Below, piece by piece: positions 26,782 to 34,866 of a stretch of 64,000 nt of DNA; within the stretch, counting starts at the first letter, position 1; every line of letters starts with the position of its first letter. Both the position numbers and the translations under genes were made by a program. The notes under the pieces were generated by a model. The model was not told the origin of the DNA and did not search any database. It saw only the letters and a list, made by a program, of their open reading frames with translations. Origin of the DNA: a virus; IMG/VR virus record IMGVR_UViG_3300035182_000466, positions 106,062-170,061 of that record. One strand, given 5' to 3'.

Positions 26782-27031
26782 AATTATTCTCCTTACCTAG
26801 TCTTAGTTCAATTAAATTATCTATTACTAATATTAGTTCTTCAACAGTTACACCCTCGCTAATCTTTTGCTCTAAATGTTCAATAGTTAAACCACTAGCC
26901 TTATGTAGTAGTTCTAAAAAATTAAATTCCTCATCTGTGATACTTTCAAAGTCTGTACTAACTAGATACTCAACAAATTTTTTAATTTGTACTGCATATT
27001 TACTACATTCAATCTGATCTTTAAAAGTCAT
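26762..27031 (-). CDS. Hypothetical small helical protein
   Basis: 89 residues, mostly acidic helices, ending in CECKGR. A GAGGG site precedes the ATG. Its 3' end overlaps the thyX start and carries the thyX Shine-Dalgarno. No family recognised. Confidence 0.65.
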   Translation of the reverse strand: MTFKDQIECSKYAVQIKKFVEYLVSTDFESITDEEFNFLELLHKASGLTIEHLEQKISEGVTVEELILVIDNLIELRLGKENNCECKGR

Positions 27032-27041
27032 TTTAACCCTC

Positions 27042-27455
27042 TTAAATTAGAATCAAGGCTTCCCTAGTATTTTTAGTCAAAAACTTTTTAATTGTATCCT
27101 CAGTTCCTCCTTCACGATTACTACTAACTAAGGCAATAAGAATATTAGCTTTATCCGCTATTTTAGTATTTCGTGCATAAGCAACTTGGGCATAAGCTGC
27201 TTTACCATTTATTTCAGCTAAATTTTTATCAATGTTCCATATCTGAGGATAATAAATAAGAATGGGTAATCCTAGTTCTCTTGCTAGTTCTTCCGCAAAA
27301 TGATCTCCACCAGTAAGACAACCTCCAGAGACTATTCTTATTTTAGAGAAGTTATTTCCTAATCTAGCTATCTCTTCTAACAGGGTTTTCTTTAATACCT
27401 TTTTATCATGATCCGAATTTCTAGTACGGCTTCCAATTATACCTATATAAGTCAT
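27042..27455 (-). CDS. SLOG-superfamily Rossmann protein (YpsA/DUF2493-like)
   Basis: 137 residues. The motifs GIIGSRTR (residues 4-11), IVSGGCLTGGDHFAEELA (near 42-60), ARNTKIADKANILIAL and GGTEDTIKKF are those of SLOG-type nucleotide-binding folds. Relatives bind NAD-derived or cytokinin-like nucleotides, and several are implicated in phage-host conflict. It sits 3 nt from the macro-domain gene, so the two may handle related metabolites (inference). Confidence 0.8.
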   Translation of the reverse strand: MTYIGIIGSRTRNSDHDKKVLKKTLLEEIARLGNNFSKIRIVSGGCLTGGDHFAEELARELGLPILIYYPQIWNIDKNLAEINGKAAYAQVAYARNTKIADKANILIALVSSNREGGTEDTIKKFLTKNTREALILI

Positions 27456-27458
27456 CGC

Positions 27459-27956
27459 TTAATCCTCATGAGGTTTATAAATCTCAATAATTATTTCATC
27501 TGAAATAGGTGTAAGTACTTTGTTCATTAGTGAACTTACTTGCATCCAATCTAATCCTCCATTTGAACACCCTAATGCAGGAATAGCTATTGAAAGTTTA
27601 GTATGGTCTTTAACTGTTGTTAACCGACCATTCAACTCTCCTAGTTTGAATACTAAGTCAATTAGTCCTTGTTCAATATATTCAAGCTTAGAACTATTTC
27701 TCCATAGAACTTTGGTGGGGAAGTTAAAGATATATTTAGGATTATCTAGCAAGCTATAGGTCTTGTGTACACCTATTTTTCCTACTCGCACTTCATTATT
27801 TTTACAAGACACCTTATACTCTTTAAACATCTCCGGAAATCGTTTCTTAAATTCAAGAGCAATACCTTTACCCATTACACCTTCACAATTAACGGTATTA
27901 ACCCATATCATGCATCCACTATCAAATAGATTACCATCAATAAACTTAATGGCCAT
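27459..27956 (-). CDS. Macro domain protein (DarG/ADP-ribose hydrolase type)
   Basis: 165 residues. IKFIDGNLF, NTVNCEGVMGKGIALEFKKR and AIPALGCSNGGLDW are the ADP-ribose-binding loops of ALC1/DarG-class macro domains. Members remove ADP-ribose from nucleic acids or proteins, or hydrolyse ADP-ribose derivatives. In a phage this could undo host DarT-like or other ADP-ribosylation defences, or recycle NAD breakdown products. That role is inference from family knowledge. An AAGGA site precedes the start. Confidence 0.85.
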   Translation of the reverse strand: MAIKFIDGNLFDSGCMIWVNTVNCEGVMGKGIALEFKKRFPEMFKEYKVSCKNNEVRVGKIGVHKTYSLLDNPKYIFNFPTKVLWRNSSKLEYIEQGLIDLVFKLGELNGRLTTVKDHTKLSIAIPALGCSNGGLDWMQVSSLMNKVLTPISDEIIIEIYKPHED

Positions 27957-27958
27957 AA

Positions 27959-28164
27959 CTAGTATTCCTTAGGTGTAACGTTATCTAGTCTACCTTGTCC
28001 ATAGGTATCTGTATATTATTTGTAAGTATTCTCGGCCTATTTGCACACATCCTAAACAAGCGCAAGGACCCAACTCTCATCCACACCAGTGAGACTCCAT
28101 TTTTTTTTCAGGGATAGTTTCCATAAATTTCATCAATAAGAGCATCTGATTTTACATTACTCAT
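27959..28164 (-). pseudogene. Decayed Cys-rich small gene (two frameshifts and an internal TGA)
   Basis: The ATG at 28164 overlaps the upstream stop (ATGA), so the gene was once translationally coupled. The first frame stops after 18 codons beside a run of nine A (T on the + strand). The next frame continues as PEKKMESHWCG, then TGA, then ELGPCACLGCVQIGREY. A further shift leads to TDTYGQGRLDNVTPKEY and a TAG at 27959-27961. The C-x-C-x-x-C pattern and the matching segments look like one former zinc-binding protein. Confidence 0.6.
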
Positions 28165-28382
28165 AAAGCTCTCCAATTATGCAGCACTTCATCTACTCCA
28201 TATGGTATAAAAGTCTCATTCTGTCCGATGTATACTTCTTCACAATTCTCACATTGGTATGCTGACCCGTCATAAGATAGAAGTTTAGTAAAACCTATGT
28301 ATCCACATTCTGCACAACAGTAAGTACATCCATTTATCCAAACACTACCTTTTTCATTAGTGGAAATTAAACCTTTACTCAT
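28161..28382 (-). CDS. Small zinc-ribbon protein
   Basis: 73 residues from the ATG at 28382, which has GGGGGC upstream; an in-frame ATG at 28394 lies too far inside the neighbour. Two Cys pairs, CAEC and CENC, plus extra cysteines (CTYCC) form a probable zinc site. The stop overlaps the start of the decayed gene at 28164. Confidence 0.65.
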   Translation of the reverse strand: MSKGLISTNEKGSVWINGCTYCCAECGYIGFTKLLSYDGSAYQCENCEEVYIGQNETFIPYGVDEVLHNWRAL

Positions 28383-29022
28383 TGTTGCCCCCATTTAGTT
28401 TATTCAATACATTCTGTAGAGAATACTGCATAGAAGGCATCAAGGCATTCATGTTATTTAACTGATTTGCCATTCCATTCATATTAGCAATAAAATAAGA
28501 TACTAAGGCATGTTGAGCCATTTCAGGGAAGGCTCTAACTACTTCTTGCAGTGCAGTATTCTTTATTTCTTCCATTTGAGGATCTTCTTTTACAAAGGTA
28601 GAAACGTGAGTATTGAATACCTTTCGAGCTTCCTCTATTACTATCTGTACCATCATATCTCTAGTAGACGTAAAATTTTGTACCATATATTTTTGGAACT
28701 CAGCGCTAAACATTATTTCTTCATCTGTGGCGATTCCTTTTTCAATCTTACTTTTTAAGGTCCAGTCGAGATTAAAACTCTTAAACTTTTCAGGTACACT
28801 CGGACTCCAATAATCATTACCGCAGGGTTTTGTCCAAGTCTTTTTAATATCCATAATTTCTTGCTGAATCCAATTAGCTTTTTCAAAATCAATAGGATCA
28901 GCAAACCATTGTTTCATCATTGACATTGCAAGTTCTGATCTTTGTTCAGTAGTAAGATTTTTAAAAATATCTAGAACTGTATCGCCCATTTGTGATGCGT
29001 CTATGTTTAGTGTTACTTGCAT
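28375..29022 (-). CDS. Hypothetical helical protein
   Basis: 215 residues, rich in helix and Met/Asn towards the C-terminus (about residues 165-205, MNGMANQLNNMNALMP). AAAGGAG precedes the ATG. No motif recognised. It may be a DNA-binding or assembly accessory protein, but nothing in the sequence shows this. Confidence 0.65.
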   Translation of the reverse strand: MQVTLNIDASQMGDTVLDIFKNLTTEQRSELAMSMMKQWFADPIDFEKANWIQQEIMDIKKTWTKPCGNDYWSPSVPEKFKSFNLDWTLKSKIEKGIATDEEIMFSAEFQKYMVQNFTSTRDMMVQIVIEEARKVFNTHVSTFVKEDPQMEEIKNTALQEVVRAFPEMAQHALVSYFIANMNGMANQLNNMNALMPSMQYSLQNVLNKLNGGNNE

Positions 29023-29266
29023 ATTGTTTCTCCTTTATTGTGTTTTTAGCTTCTTCATAAGTCATTGTAAACTGATAGTATGGTTTAATACCTGCGTCTA
29101 ATTTACCAATAATAATATCTAAAATGTTTTTTATTTTAGCTTTTTCTTCTTCAATATAAAATATTTCTAGTTCTTCCCGTGTACAATTTTCAATAATAAA
29201 AGAATTAGTATTTGAACTAAATACAGCGTATTTACCATTAGGCTGTTTAATTATCTGTCTTGACAT
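28961..29266 (-). CDS. Hypothetical small phage protein
   Basis: 101 residues, beginning MSRQIIKQPNGKYAVFSS, a start seen in small beta-type proteins of many phages, then a Glu-rich helix. AAGGA precedes the ATG. The last 62 nt overlap the next gene in another frame, an unusually long overlap, so the C-terminal ~20 residues may be non-essential. Confidence 0.6.
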   Translation of the reverse strand: MSRQIIKQPNGKYAVFSSNTNSFIIENCTREELEIFYIEEEKAKIKNILDIIIGKLDAGIKPYYQFTMTYEEAKNTIKEKQYASNTKHRRITNGRYSSRYF

Positions 29267-29756
29267 TTTGAGTCCTTACAATCTCAAGATCAACATTAGT
29301 GCTTGAACAGGATAAGGTAACTACTCCAGAAGCACATTCAATACAGAATGATATAAGCACTTCCGTAATAGGCATAAAGGTAAGAATATCATAATGTTTA
29401 TCCAGTTTTCTATTATGTATTGATATGCCATTAGCTATTAAATATTTATGATCTAAGGGTGTTGTAAGATAGTCACCATAAAAGCATTTATTGAATGTAA
29501 TCTCATATTTTTTATTTTTTGCTTCTACTATAATGGTATAATCTACTGAATCCTTTATTTCACTTAGCTTGAGCTTTGTCTTTTTAAGTTCAGAGACAGT
29601 ATCCATAAATTCTTTACATGACTTTATGGTATGTTCAATATTAAGCCATTGTAAATTATGAGCTTGCTTCTTTTGTTTAGATTCAAGCCTCTTTACTTTG
29701 GCTTTAAAAGATTTAATAAGTTTATTAGACTCAGTAATTATTAGTTTAATTTTCAT
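29247..29756 (-). CDS. Hypothetical protein with N-terminal coiled coil
   Basis: 169 residues. A Lys-rich coiled coil (about 1-70) is followed by a beta-rich domain. The start overlaps the stop of the HNH gene by 4 nt and has AAGGATCTAGG upstream. Function unknown. Confidence 0.6.
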   Translation of the reverse strand: MKIKLIITESNKLIKSFKAKVKRLESKQKKQAHNLQWLNIEHTIKSCKEFMDTVSELKKTKLKLSEIKDSVDYTIIVEAKNKKYEITFNKCFYGDYLTTPLDHKYLIANGISIHNRKLDKHYDILTFMPITEVLISFCIECASGVVTLSCSSTNVDLEIVRTQNVKTDN

Positions 29757-30361
29757 CCTAGATCCTTATTTTCCTTTACTATAGAAAATTCTTTACCACA
29801 CTCAGGGCACGTAACTTGATAATATTTTATTAGTCCTTCTTCTCTACATATTCGCTTACCATCAGCTTGTTCCCATATTACTTCAATTCTTTCTTTAGGT
29901 TTCTTATTCATTTGACAAGCACAATATGGACTTTTTTCTGTAGCTTTATATTTTCTTTTCTTTGTCTGTTGTGTACCAAATATACCACCAAGGTCTTTTT
30001 CAAGTAAGTATATTGCTCTAAATCTATCCATTTCTTTTATCAATGGAGCATCATTATCTTTTCCTTTGTTGCATGTTCTACAAGCGAGTACCATATTTGA
30101 TTCCAAAGGGTTATTAAACATTTTTGGATAAAAATGATCCCTTGTCCAACCATCCAAATACTTTTTAGAGTAAGGTGCAGGAGACATAGGATTAAAACAA
30201 TAAAAACAGCAGCCATTTTGACGTACATACAATTCCCTTTCTGACAAAACGATATTTTTACCATTCAAAATATCCTCATGTCTTTTGTGTTGTCTTTTTA
30301 GTGTTTTATTTTTTGTTTTAGACATAAGTATAGGGATTCCATTTTTAAGTTCTTTACACAT
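29753..30361 (-). CDS. HNH endonuclease
   Basis: 202 residues. C52-FY-C55, W-T-R-D75-H76, then N and C94-RT-C97-NKGK form the zinc-bracketed HNH (beta-beta-alpha metal) fold. A second zinc-like pair (CPEC) lies near the C-terminus. Such proteins are often free-standing homing endonucleases in phages, or act in packaging or recombination. No intron or intein partner is adjacent here. Confidence 0.8.
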   Translation of the reverse strand: MCKELKNGIPILMSKTKNKTLKRQHKRHEDILNGKNIVLSERELYVRQNGCCFYCFNPMSPAPYSKKYLDGWTRDHFYPKMFNNPLESNMVLACRTCNKGKDNDAPLIKEMDRFRAIYLLEKDLGGIFGTQQTKKRKYKATEKSPYCACQMNKKPKERIEVIWEQADGKRICREEGLIKYYQVTCPECGKEFSIVKENKDLG

Positions 30362-30390
30362 AACTTATTTAATCCTCCTTAACAAGAAAT

Positions 30391-30420
30391 AGGGTAGCCA
30401 GCACTTGGCTAACTACCCTT
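30391..30420 (-). terminator. Intrinsic terminator
   Basis: Read on the - strand: GGGT with ACCC and AGCCA with TGGCT form a bulged hairpin followed by ATTTCTTGTT. It follows the stop of the 30427 gene and ends that - strand unit. Confidence 0.65.
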
Positions 30421-30426
30421 TTATGA

Positions 30427-30957
30427 TTATTCAAATCTAAGTTTATGCTGAATAGCACCATAACCAAGTTCATCTCGTAAGTGATCTGGATTATCAGGAC
30501 TATACTTATCACGAATAAGCTTAACAGCTTTCATGGTCTTTAATACTTTCTCTGTAGACATACGTCCATCTGTCATCTCATCCTTAGTGAAGGTTAAATT
30601 ACACAACAAGGCAATTTCAGTAAAGGACTCTGCTATATCTCCATATTTAGCTTGACGACTTTCAACAATATCATTAGCTTCAAGAAGAACTGATTTAATA
30701 TTAGCTTTTGTTTCGTTACTAGATTTAGGCTGATACACAAAAAGTAAGATACTCTTAGTAGAAGCCTTAGGCATAGCAGAAAGTATAATGTGTTCTTTAC
30801 CTATACAATTTTTTGGGACAATTTCTCCATCACATAATACCATATAATTCTCTAAAGGTTCAGCCAAACACGTATAAGGAATAATAACTTTTTCTTTTAC
30901 TACTTTCAAGGATACTACACAAACCTCATAATTTACATCTACAATTTGTGCTCGCAT
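30427..30957 (-). CDS. Phage protein with DUF6378-like C-terminal domain
   Basis: 176 residues from the ATG at 30957, which has AAAGGA upstream; the in-frame ATG at 30981 overlaps the previous gene. The C-terminal half (SRQAKYGDIAESFTEIALLC, then MKAVKLIRDKYSPDNPDHLRDE near the end) follows the pattern of a small helical phage domain annotated DUF6378. The N-terminal half is beta-rich. Function unknown. Confidence 0.65.
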   Translation of the reverse strand: MRAQIVDVNYEVCVVSLKVVKEKVIIPYTCLAEPLENYMVLCDGEIVPKNCIGKEHIILSAMPKASTKSILLFVYQPKSSNETKANIKSVLLEANDIVESRQAKYGDIAESFTEIALLCNLTFTKDEMTDGRMSTEKVLKTMKAVKLIRDKYSPDNPDHLRDELGYGAIQHKLRFE

Positions 30958-30970
30958 GTTTAAGTCCTTT

Positions 30971-31393
30971 CTATATTTCAAAATATTCTGAAATCATTGC
31001 TAAAGTAATGCTACCAAAAATTGCATCTTTTGCTCTTACTTGTGGTGGTAGCTTTGAATACTCTAGCAAGTAAGGATGTGTCTTTAAATCCTCATCTTTA
31101 ACTTCACCATAACTCCATCCTTCTGACATTCTTTGTTTCATCCATTGATTATGATTTTCTTCATCTGAAATATTTGGATTACTAAGTCTTGCTATAACAC
31201 CTTGTCTCATTGAATTTAATACTTCTGGATTGGCATTTTCATACTCAGGAAAAGAAAAGTCACCGATAACATAACTATACTGCTTATTAGCGTAATAACA
31301 GACTTTTACTATCTGATCAATCAGACTATTTAAGAAATCAGAGTTTAAAGCTAAAGCTATTCCTTCTCTTTGTTGTTGTTGACTTTCACTCAT
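30971..31393 (-). CDS. RyR-domain protein
   Basis: 140 residues from the ATG at 31393 (AAAAAGGAG upstream; 31432 lacks a site). The C-terminal half carries HNQWMKQRMSEGWSYGEVKD and KTHPYLLEYSKLPPQ, the signature of the RyR domain first seen in ryanodine receptors. Family knowledge: prokaryotic and viral RyR domains are predicted to bind nucleotide-derived ligands and appear in conflict systems. Macro and SLOG proteins lie 3-4 kb downstream. Confidence 0.8.
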   Translation of the reverse strand: MSESQQQQREGIALALNSDFLNSLIDQIVKVCYYANKQYSYVIGDFSFPEYENANPEVLNSMRQGVIARLSNPNISDEENHNQWMKQRMSEGWSYGEVKDEDLKTHPYLLEYSKLPPQVRAKDAIFGSITLAMISEYFEI

Positions 31394-31434
31394 GTAAGTT
31401 CTCCTTTTTTTAATTATAACCCAAGCATCCACTG

Positions 31435-32169
31435 TTATTTTTGAGCTAGTGATAAATAATTAGTTATAACTTTAACAACATCTAAGTATACTTCCCGTAG
31501 CGGTTTGTTAGCATCTATGTGGACTAAATTCTTTACATAAAAATTGGGTCGTAATTGTGAATATTCTTTATTCACAGTTTTATGAAATTCTAGGGTTTCA
31601 TTATCTAGTCGTACTTGCTGATTATTTTGGTCTACATTTCTCTTAGTAGAACGACTTAAACCTGTTTCCGTGTCTACATCAAATACTAATACTAAACCTG
31701 GATGATATGCTACTTTATCCACCGAAATAGCTTTAGTATTTAGATCATCAAAATCACGCTCATTGACACATTTACGGGTACGGCATTGATAGATATAGGT
31801 ACTATGATAATACCTATCACATAGTACAAGTTTATTATCCTTCAAAGCAGGTATAACTGTATCTACTAAATGTTGCTGACGTGCTGCACAAAACAAAAAG
31901 AACTCAGTTACTCCATTCATTGTAATATTATCACGATGAAGAATAACATTCCTAATCTGTTCTGCTATTTGACAACCACCAGGTTCACGAGTCAGTATAG
32001 TACCTTTAGCATCTGTAAGGTATGCTTTTAAAAATTCATTTTCTTCCTTGCATGTTTCCCTATTATAGATATCTCTACACTCAATCTCTCTTATAAGTGC
32101 ATCTACTTTTTTAATAATAGTAGTCTTACCACTCCCTTCTCCACCTTCAAATGTAATAAAGTTTTTCAT
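31435..32169 (-). CDS. tmk: Thymidylate kinase
   Basis: 244 residues. The P-loop G9-GEGSGKTT, the TREPGG substrate motif and the LCDRYYHST (DRY) motif are those of dTMP kinase, which makes dTDP from dTMP. It is slightly longer than usual, with an insertion near residue 40. It acts after ThyX in the pathway. GGAGG precedes the ATG. Confidence 0.9.
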   Translation of the reverse strand: MKNFITFEGGEGSGKTTIIKKVDALIREIECRDIYNRETCKEENEFLKAYLTDAKGTILTREPGGCQIAEQIRNVILHRDNITMNGVTEFFLFCAARQQHLVDTVIPALKDNKLVLCDRYYHSTYIYQCRTRKCVNERDFDDLNTKAISVDKVAYHPGLVLVFDVDTETGLSRSTKRNVDQNNQQVRLDNETLEFHKTVNKEYSQLRPNFYVKNLVHIDANKPLREVYLDVVKVITNYLSLAQK

Positions 32170-32255
32170 TACAATCTATCCTCCACAAGTTTTCTTCCAA
32201 CATTATTAATTTCACAGGCTTTTACACTTGTTATGTCTAATTACTTGGCGTTCAT
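32169..32255 (-). pseudogene. Small gene interrupted by an in-frame TAA
   Basis: AAAAGGAG lies 6 nt before the ATG at 32255. The frame reads MNAK, TAA, then LDITSVKACEINNVGRKLVE and DRL, ending in a TAA that overlaps the tmk start. The downstream frame carries the tmk Shine-Dalgarno. Either a real four-codon leader or, more likely, a 28-residue gene with one nonsense change. Confidence 0.4.
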
Positions 32256-32267
32256 AAATTTCTCCTT

Positions 32268-32657
32268 TTAGTAATGAGGCTTTACTGCATCTAGTAATCT
32301 CTTAACAACATCTTGCGAGGTATGTCCATCCCATTCAGGAGCATTTTCTAGTTCTTTAATACCTGCAACTTTTAGATACTCGATATACATATTTTTAAAA
32401 TGGTATGTAATCATTCCAGTAGGTAATTGAATACCTGCAATAACATAACCTTCAAACATTGTTCCATCATAATGTAAACGACTCCACCAGCTAATTTTAG
32501 TATTACAACTCATTAATGCTATAAAGAGTGCAATACGGTGTTTGTACAATTCATCAATGGTATGGTATCCATCACTAATTTGCTGAATATCATGGATAAG
32601 AAGTTCACCACAATTCTGACAATATACTTGATCTTGATAAATATCTACTTTAAACAC
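32268..32657 (-). CDS. Conserved phage protein with WDGHT motif
   Basis: 129 residues if the GTG at 32657 is used; it has GGAG 9 nt upstream and overlaps the previous stop by 8 nt. An in-frame ATG at 32684 has only a weak site. The segments ISDGYHTIDELYKHRIALFI, MITYHF and APEWDGHTSQDV resemble a protein common in phages of many hosts. CQNCGE near the N-terminus suggests a partial zinc site. The biochemical role is unknown. Confidence 0.7.
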   Translation of the reverse strand: MFKVDIYQDQVYCQNCGELLIHDIQQISDGYHTIDELYKHRIALFIALMSCNTKISWWSRLHYDGTMFEGYVIAGIQLPTGMITYHFKNMYIEYLKVAGIKELENAPEWDGHTSQDVVKRLLDAVKPHY

Positions 32658-33045
32658 TTGCTTTTTCTCCACTAGCTTGTTCATCTTTTTCTAATATTAG
32701 TTTATATCCCTGAGATTGTGCCCATAAACTGAATCCAGTAAAAATAACACTTCTAATAAAGTCCTTATTATCCTGTAGATTAAAAGGAGGACTATCATAG
32801 ACTAAACTATCTACATTCCCATCATGGTCTTGAAAAGTTATACTAAATTTACAAGAAGTCAAATCCTGTCGTTTATGGTATTCTTTAGTAATAAGAAACA
32901 AATTTTTCTTATTGCGCTTATTTAATAAACGATATAGTTTCCTGCACGTATTAATTAAGCTCATAATTATTAGTTCTATAGTTCTACTTTTATTTATATT
33001 TGGTAAGTCTTCTTCTATCTGATCTAGTTCTTTAACTTTATACAT
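32650..33045 (-). CDS. Hypothetical protein
   Basis: 131 residues. A basic helical N-terminus (RKLYRLLNKRNKKNLF) is followed by an alpha/beta C-terminal part. An AAGGAAGGG site precedes the start, which overlaps the stop of the neighbouring gene by one base. No family recognised. Confidence 0.6.
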   Translation of the reverse strand: MYKVKELDQIEEDLPNINKSRTIELIIMSLINTCRKLYRLLNKRNKKNLFLITKEYHKRQDLTSCKFSITFQDHDGNVDSLVYDSPPFNLQDNKDFIRSVIFTGFSLWAQSQGYKLILEKDEQASGEKASV

Positions 33046-33287
33046 TAAGGTTTACCCTTCCTTGAAAAGTGTTCACATCCTATACTATGCTCTCCTGTAA
33101 GCATACACTCGCCTTTGTTATCTTTATCTGCTATACAAACATAAATCCCAGTATGTTTACTAATACTTTGTTTATTAAACCACGGATGTCCCATTAATCT
33201 TTTTCTATTGATGCATACACAACAACATTGGTGTGCTTTAGATTCAAGATAACATTTATTATGTGGTAGATACTCTAACCTAAGCAT
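33045..33287 (-). CDS. Small Cys/His-rich protein
   Basis: 80 residues with seven cysteines (CCCVC, then C51, C61 and C71 regions) and several histidines, likely metal-binding. GGGAG precedes the ATG. No family assignment. Confidence 0.6.
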   Translation of the reverse strand: MLRLEYLPHNKCYLESKAHQCCCVCINRKRLMGHPWFNKQSISKHTGIYVCIADKDNKGECMLTGEHSIGCEHFSRKGKP

Positions 33288-33296
33288 ACATACTCC

Positions 33297-34292
33297 CTAT
33301 TTATATTTTCCTGATTTAACTGCAAGATAAGTATCTTCAACAAAGCCATTCCATATATCTTTATTTGGCTCTTCTGGAAGTCCACTATTATCTTTTAATT
33401 CTAGTACTTCTTGAATCAACTCTTCTAGTTTTGTTTCAAGTTCAGAATAATCTAATATACCTAATTTAATTTGAATTAGCTCTTGTGCTTCTTTTAATGG
33501 AAATGTAATAGTGCCTTTAGTAAATAGCTCTCGTACTTGGTAGGCTGCTCTAAAGGCATGACTGATTGCTTTCCAATCAATATTAGCGTTATCCTTTGCC
33601 TGTCTGGCTCTTACTCCATATTCTGAATCATATTTAACCAGTGGTGCTAGTATAAAATTAAGCGGCGTAGTAACAGTAAATGTTTTTTCACATATTTTTA
33701 CACTTGGAATTATTTGTAGATCAGGATGTGCAGTGCTAGAGTCTGGTGCTTCCAACCATTTAATATAATCTCCTTTAGGAAAGGTATCTAAATCAGCATC
33801 CCTTAATTTAGTACGTGGACCATATTTTGATATTTGCTGCTCCATCCACTGTATTACTTCTTGAACATTAGCTAGTCTACTTCCTTTTAGGCCATACTTT
33901 GCTGCTTGCCTACGAGCATACCCAATAAAGGAATGAAGATTTTTAGAATAAAAGGATGAACGATTGCTATAGATATAATACCAAAGTAGATGATGTAACA
34001 TCCAAAATTCTTTTGGTGCATGTAGCATGTCTAAGGCTACCGTTTGACCTTCTAACGCAAGTTCAATAAAGTATTTTAAACTATAGATTTCAGTATCAAC
34101 ATCTTCACTAGTATTTTTATTATTATTTTTACCAGTTGAATGTCGATAGATTATCTTCATCTTTTTTCCTGTTTTTTCCTCATGTAATATCTGGTCAATA
34201 GTGGGAAGTCCAATACCTTTAAGATCAAGATCACTTTTATCTGTATTAGTACCGTATAAATGTGATCCAAATATTGTTTTAAAGATTTCCAT
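33297..34292 (-). CDS. Nucleotidyltransferase (RlaP/DNA polymerase beta superfamily)
   Basis: 331 residues. GSHLYGTN (9-16), then S-D21-L-D23 is the catalytic G-S...D-x-D motif of minimal nucleotidyltransferases of the RlaP type (PF10127). These proteins accompany RNA ligases in phages and bacteria. The rest is helical. It probably transfers a nucleotide to RNA or a protein; no RNA ligase is seen in this window. Its start overlaps the metallophosphoesterase gene by 14 nt, so the two are coupled. Confidence 0.8.
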   Translation of the reverse strand: MEIFKTIFGSHLYGTNTDKSDLDLKGIGLPTIDQILHEEKTGKKMKIIYRHSTGKNNNKNTSEDVDTEIYSLKYFIELALEGQTVALDMLHAPKEFWMLHHLLWYYIYSNRSSFYSKNLHSFIGYARRQAAKYGLKGSRLANVQEVIQWMEQQISKYGPRTKLRDADLDTFPKGDYIKWLEAPDSSTAHPDLQIIPSVKICEKTFTVTTPLNFILAPLVKYDSEYGVRARQAKDNANIDWKAISHAFRAAYQVRELFTKGTITFPLKEAQELIQIKLGILDYSELETKLEELIQEVLELKDNSGLPEEPNKDIWNGFVEDTYLAVKSGKYK

Positions 34293-34812
34293 ATTCGCTA
34301 TATATCCCTTCTTGCTTACGACTAATCATTTCCATTAGATCATCAAAAAGAATCGGCATGTACTCATGAAACTCACAGTTGATATTAAAGTAATTAACAT
34401 CATGGATAAACAGCAAAGGTTCATTCCTATGAATATGACCATGTATATTTACATGATCTAAGTATCTATGTTTTAGTTGAGAAGGATGTATAGGTATATG
34501 AGTAAGAACCAACTTGTTAGCATAAGTAAGAAGACTGGAAATTTTATTAAAAAAGTTTTGATACCTGGATACAGAAGTATGTTCATGATTACCTAAAACT
34601 AAATGTTTTATACCATTTAATTCAGACAAAATATTAAGATTATTTGTTTGAAAACAAACGTCTCCAGTAATTATTACTTTATCTTTATCTCGTACTCTTG
34701 AGTTCCAGTTATCTATAATAAATTCATCATGCTCATCTAAAGATGAAAATCCTCTCCACTCTGCACAATTTTTGTGTTGTAAATGAAGATCAGAAATAAA
34801 AAATGTACGCAT
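34279..34812 (-). CDS. Calcineurin-like metallophosphoesterase
   Basis: 177 residues. FFISD8LH10L, VIITGDV, LGNHE and the late HGHIH motif are the metal ligands of MJ0936-type phosphodiesterases. Coupled to the nucleotidyltransferase gene, it may remove phosphates or nucleotides from nucleic acid ends, perhaps in RNA repair (inference). AAGAGGA precedes the start. Confidence 0.85.
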   Translation of the reverse strand: MRTFFISDLHLQHKNCAEWRGFSSLDEHDEFIIDNWNSRVRDKDKVIITGDVCFQTNNLNILSELNGIKHLVLGNHEHTSVSRYQNFFNKISSLLTYANKLVLTHIPIHPSQLKHRYLDHVNIHGHIHRNEPLLFIHDVNYFNINCEFHEYMPILFDDLMEMISRKQEGIYSEYGNL

Positions 34813-34829
34813 ATATTCCTCTTGAAATT

Positions 34830-34855
34830 AAGAGAGGTGTATATACACCTCTCTT
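34830..34855 (-). terminator. Hairpin terminator after nrdJ
   Basis: A perfect inverted repeat, AAGAGAGGTGTAT with ATACACCTCTCTT, lies 11 nt after the nrdJ stop and is followed on the - strand by an A/T-rich stretch. The T-run is weak, so it may instead be an RNA-stabilising hairpin. Confidence 0.6.
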
Positions 34856-34866
34856 CTTAATTACTA

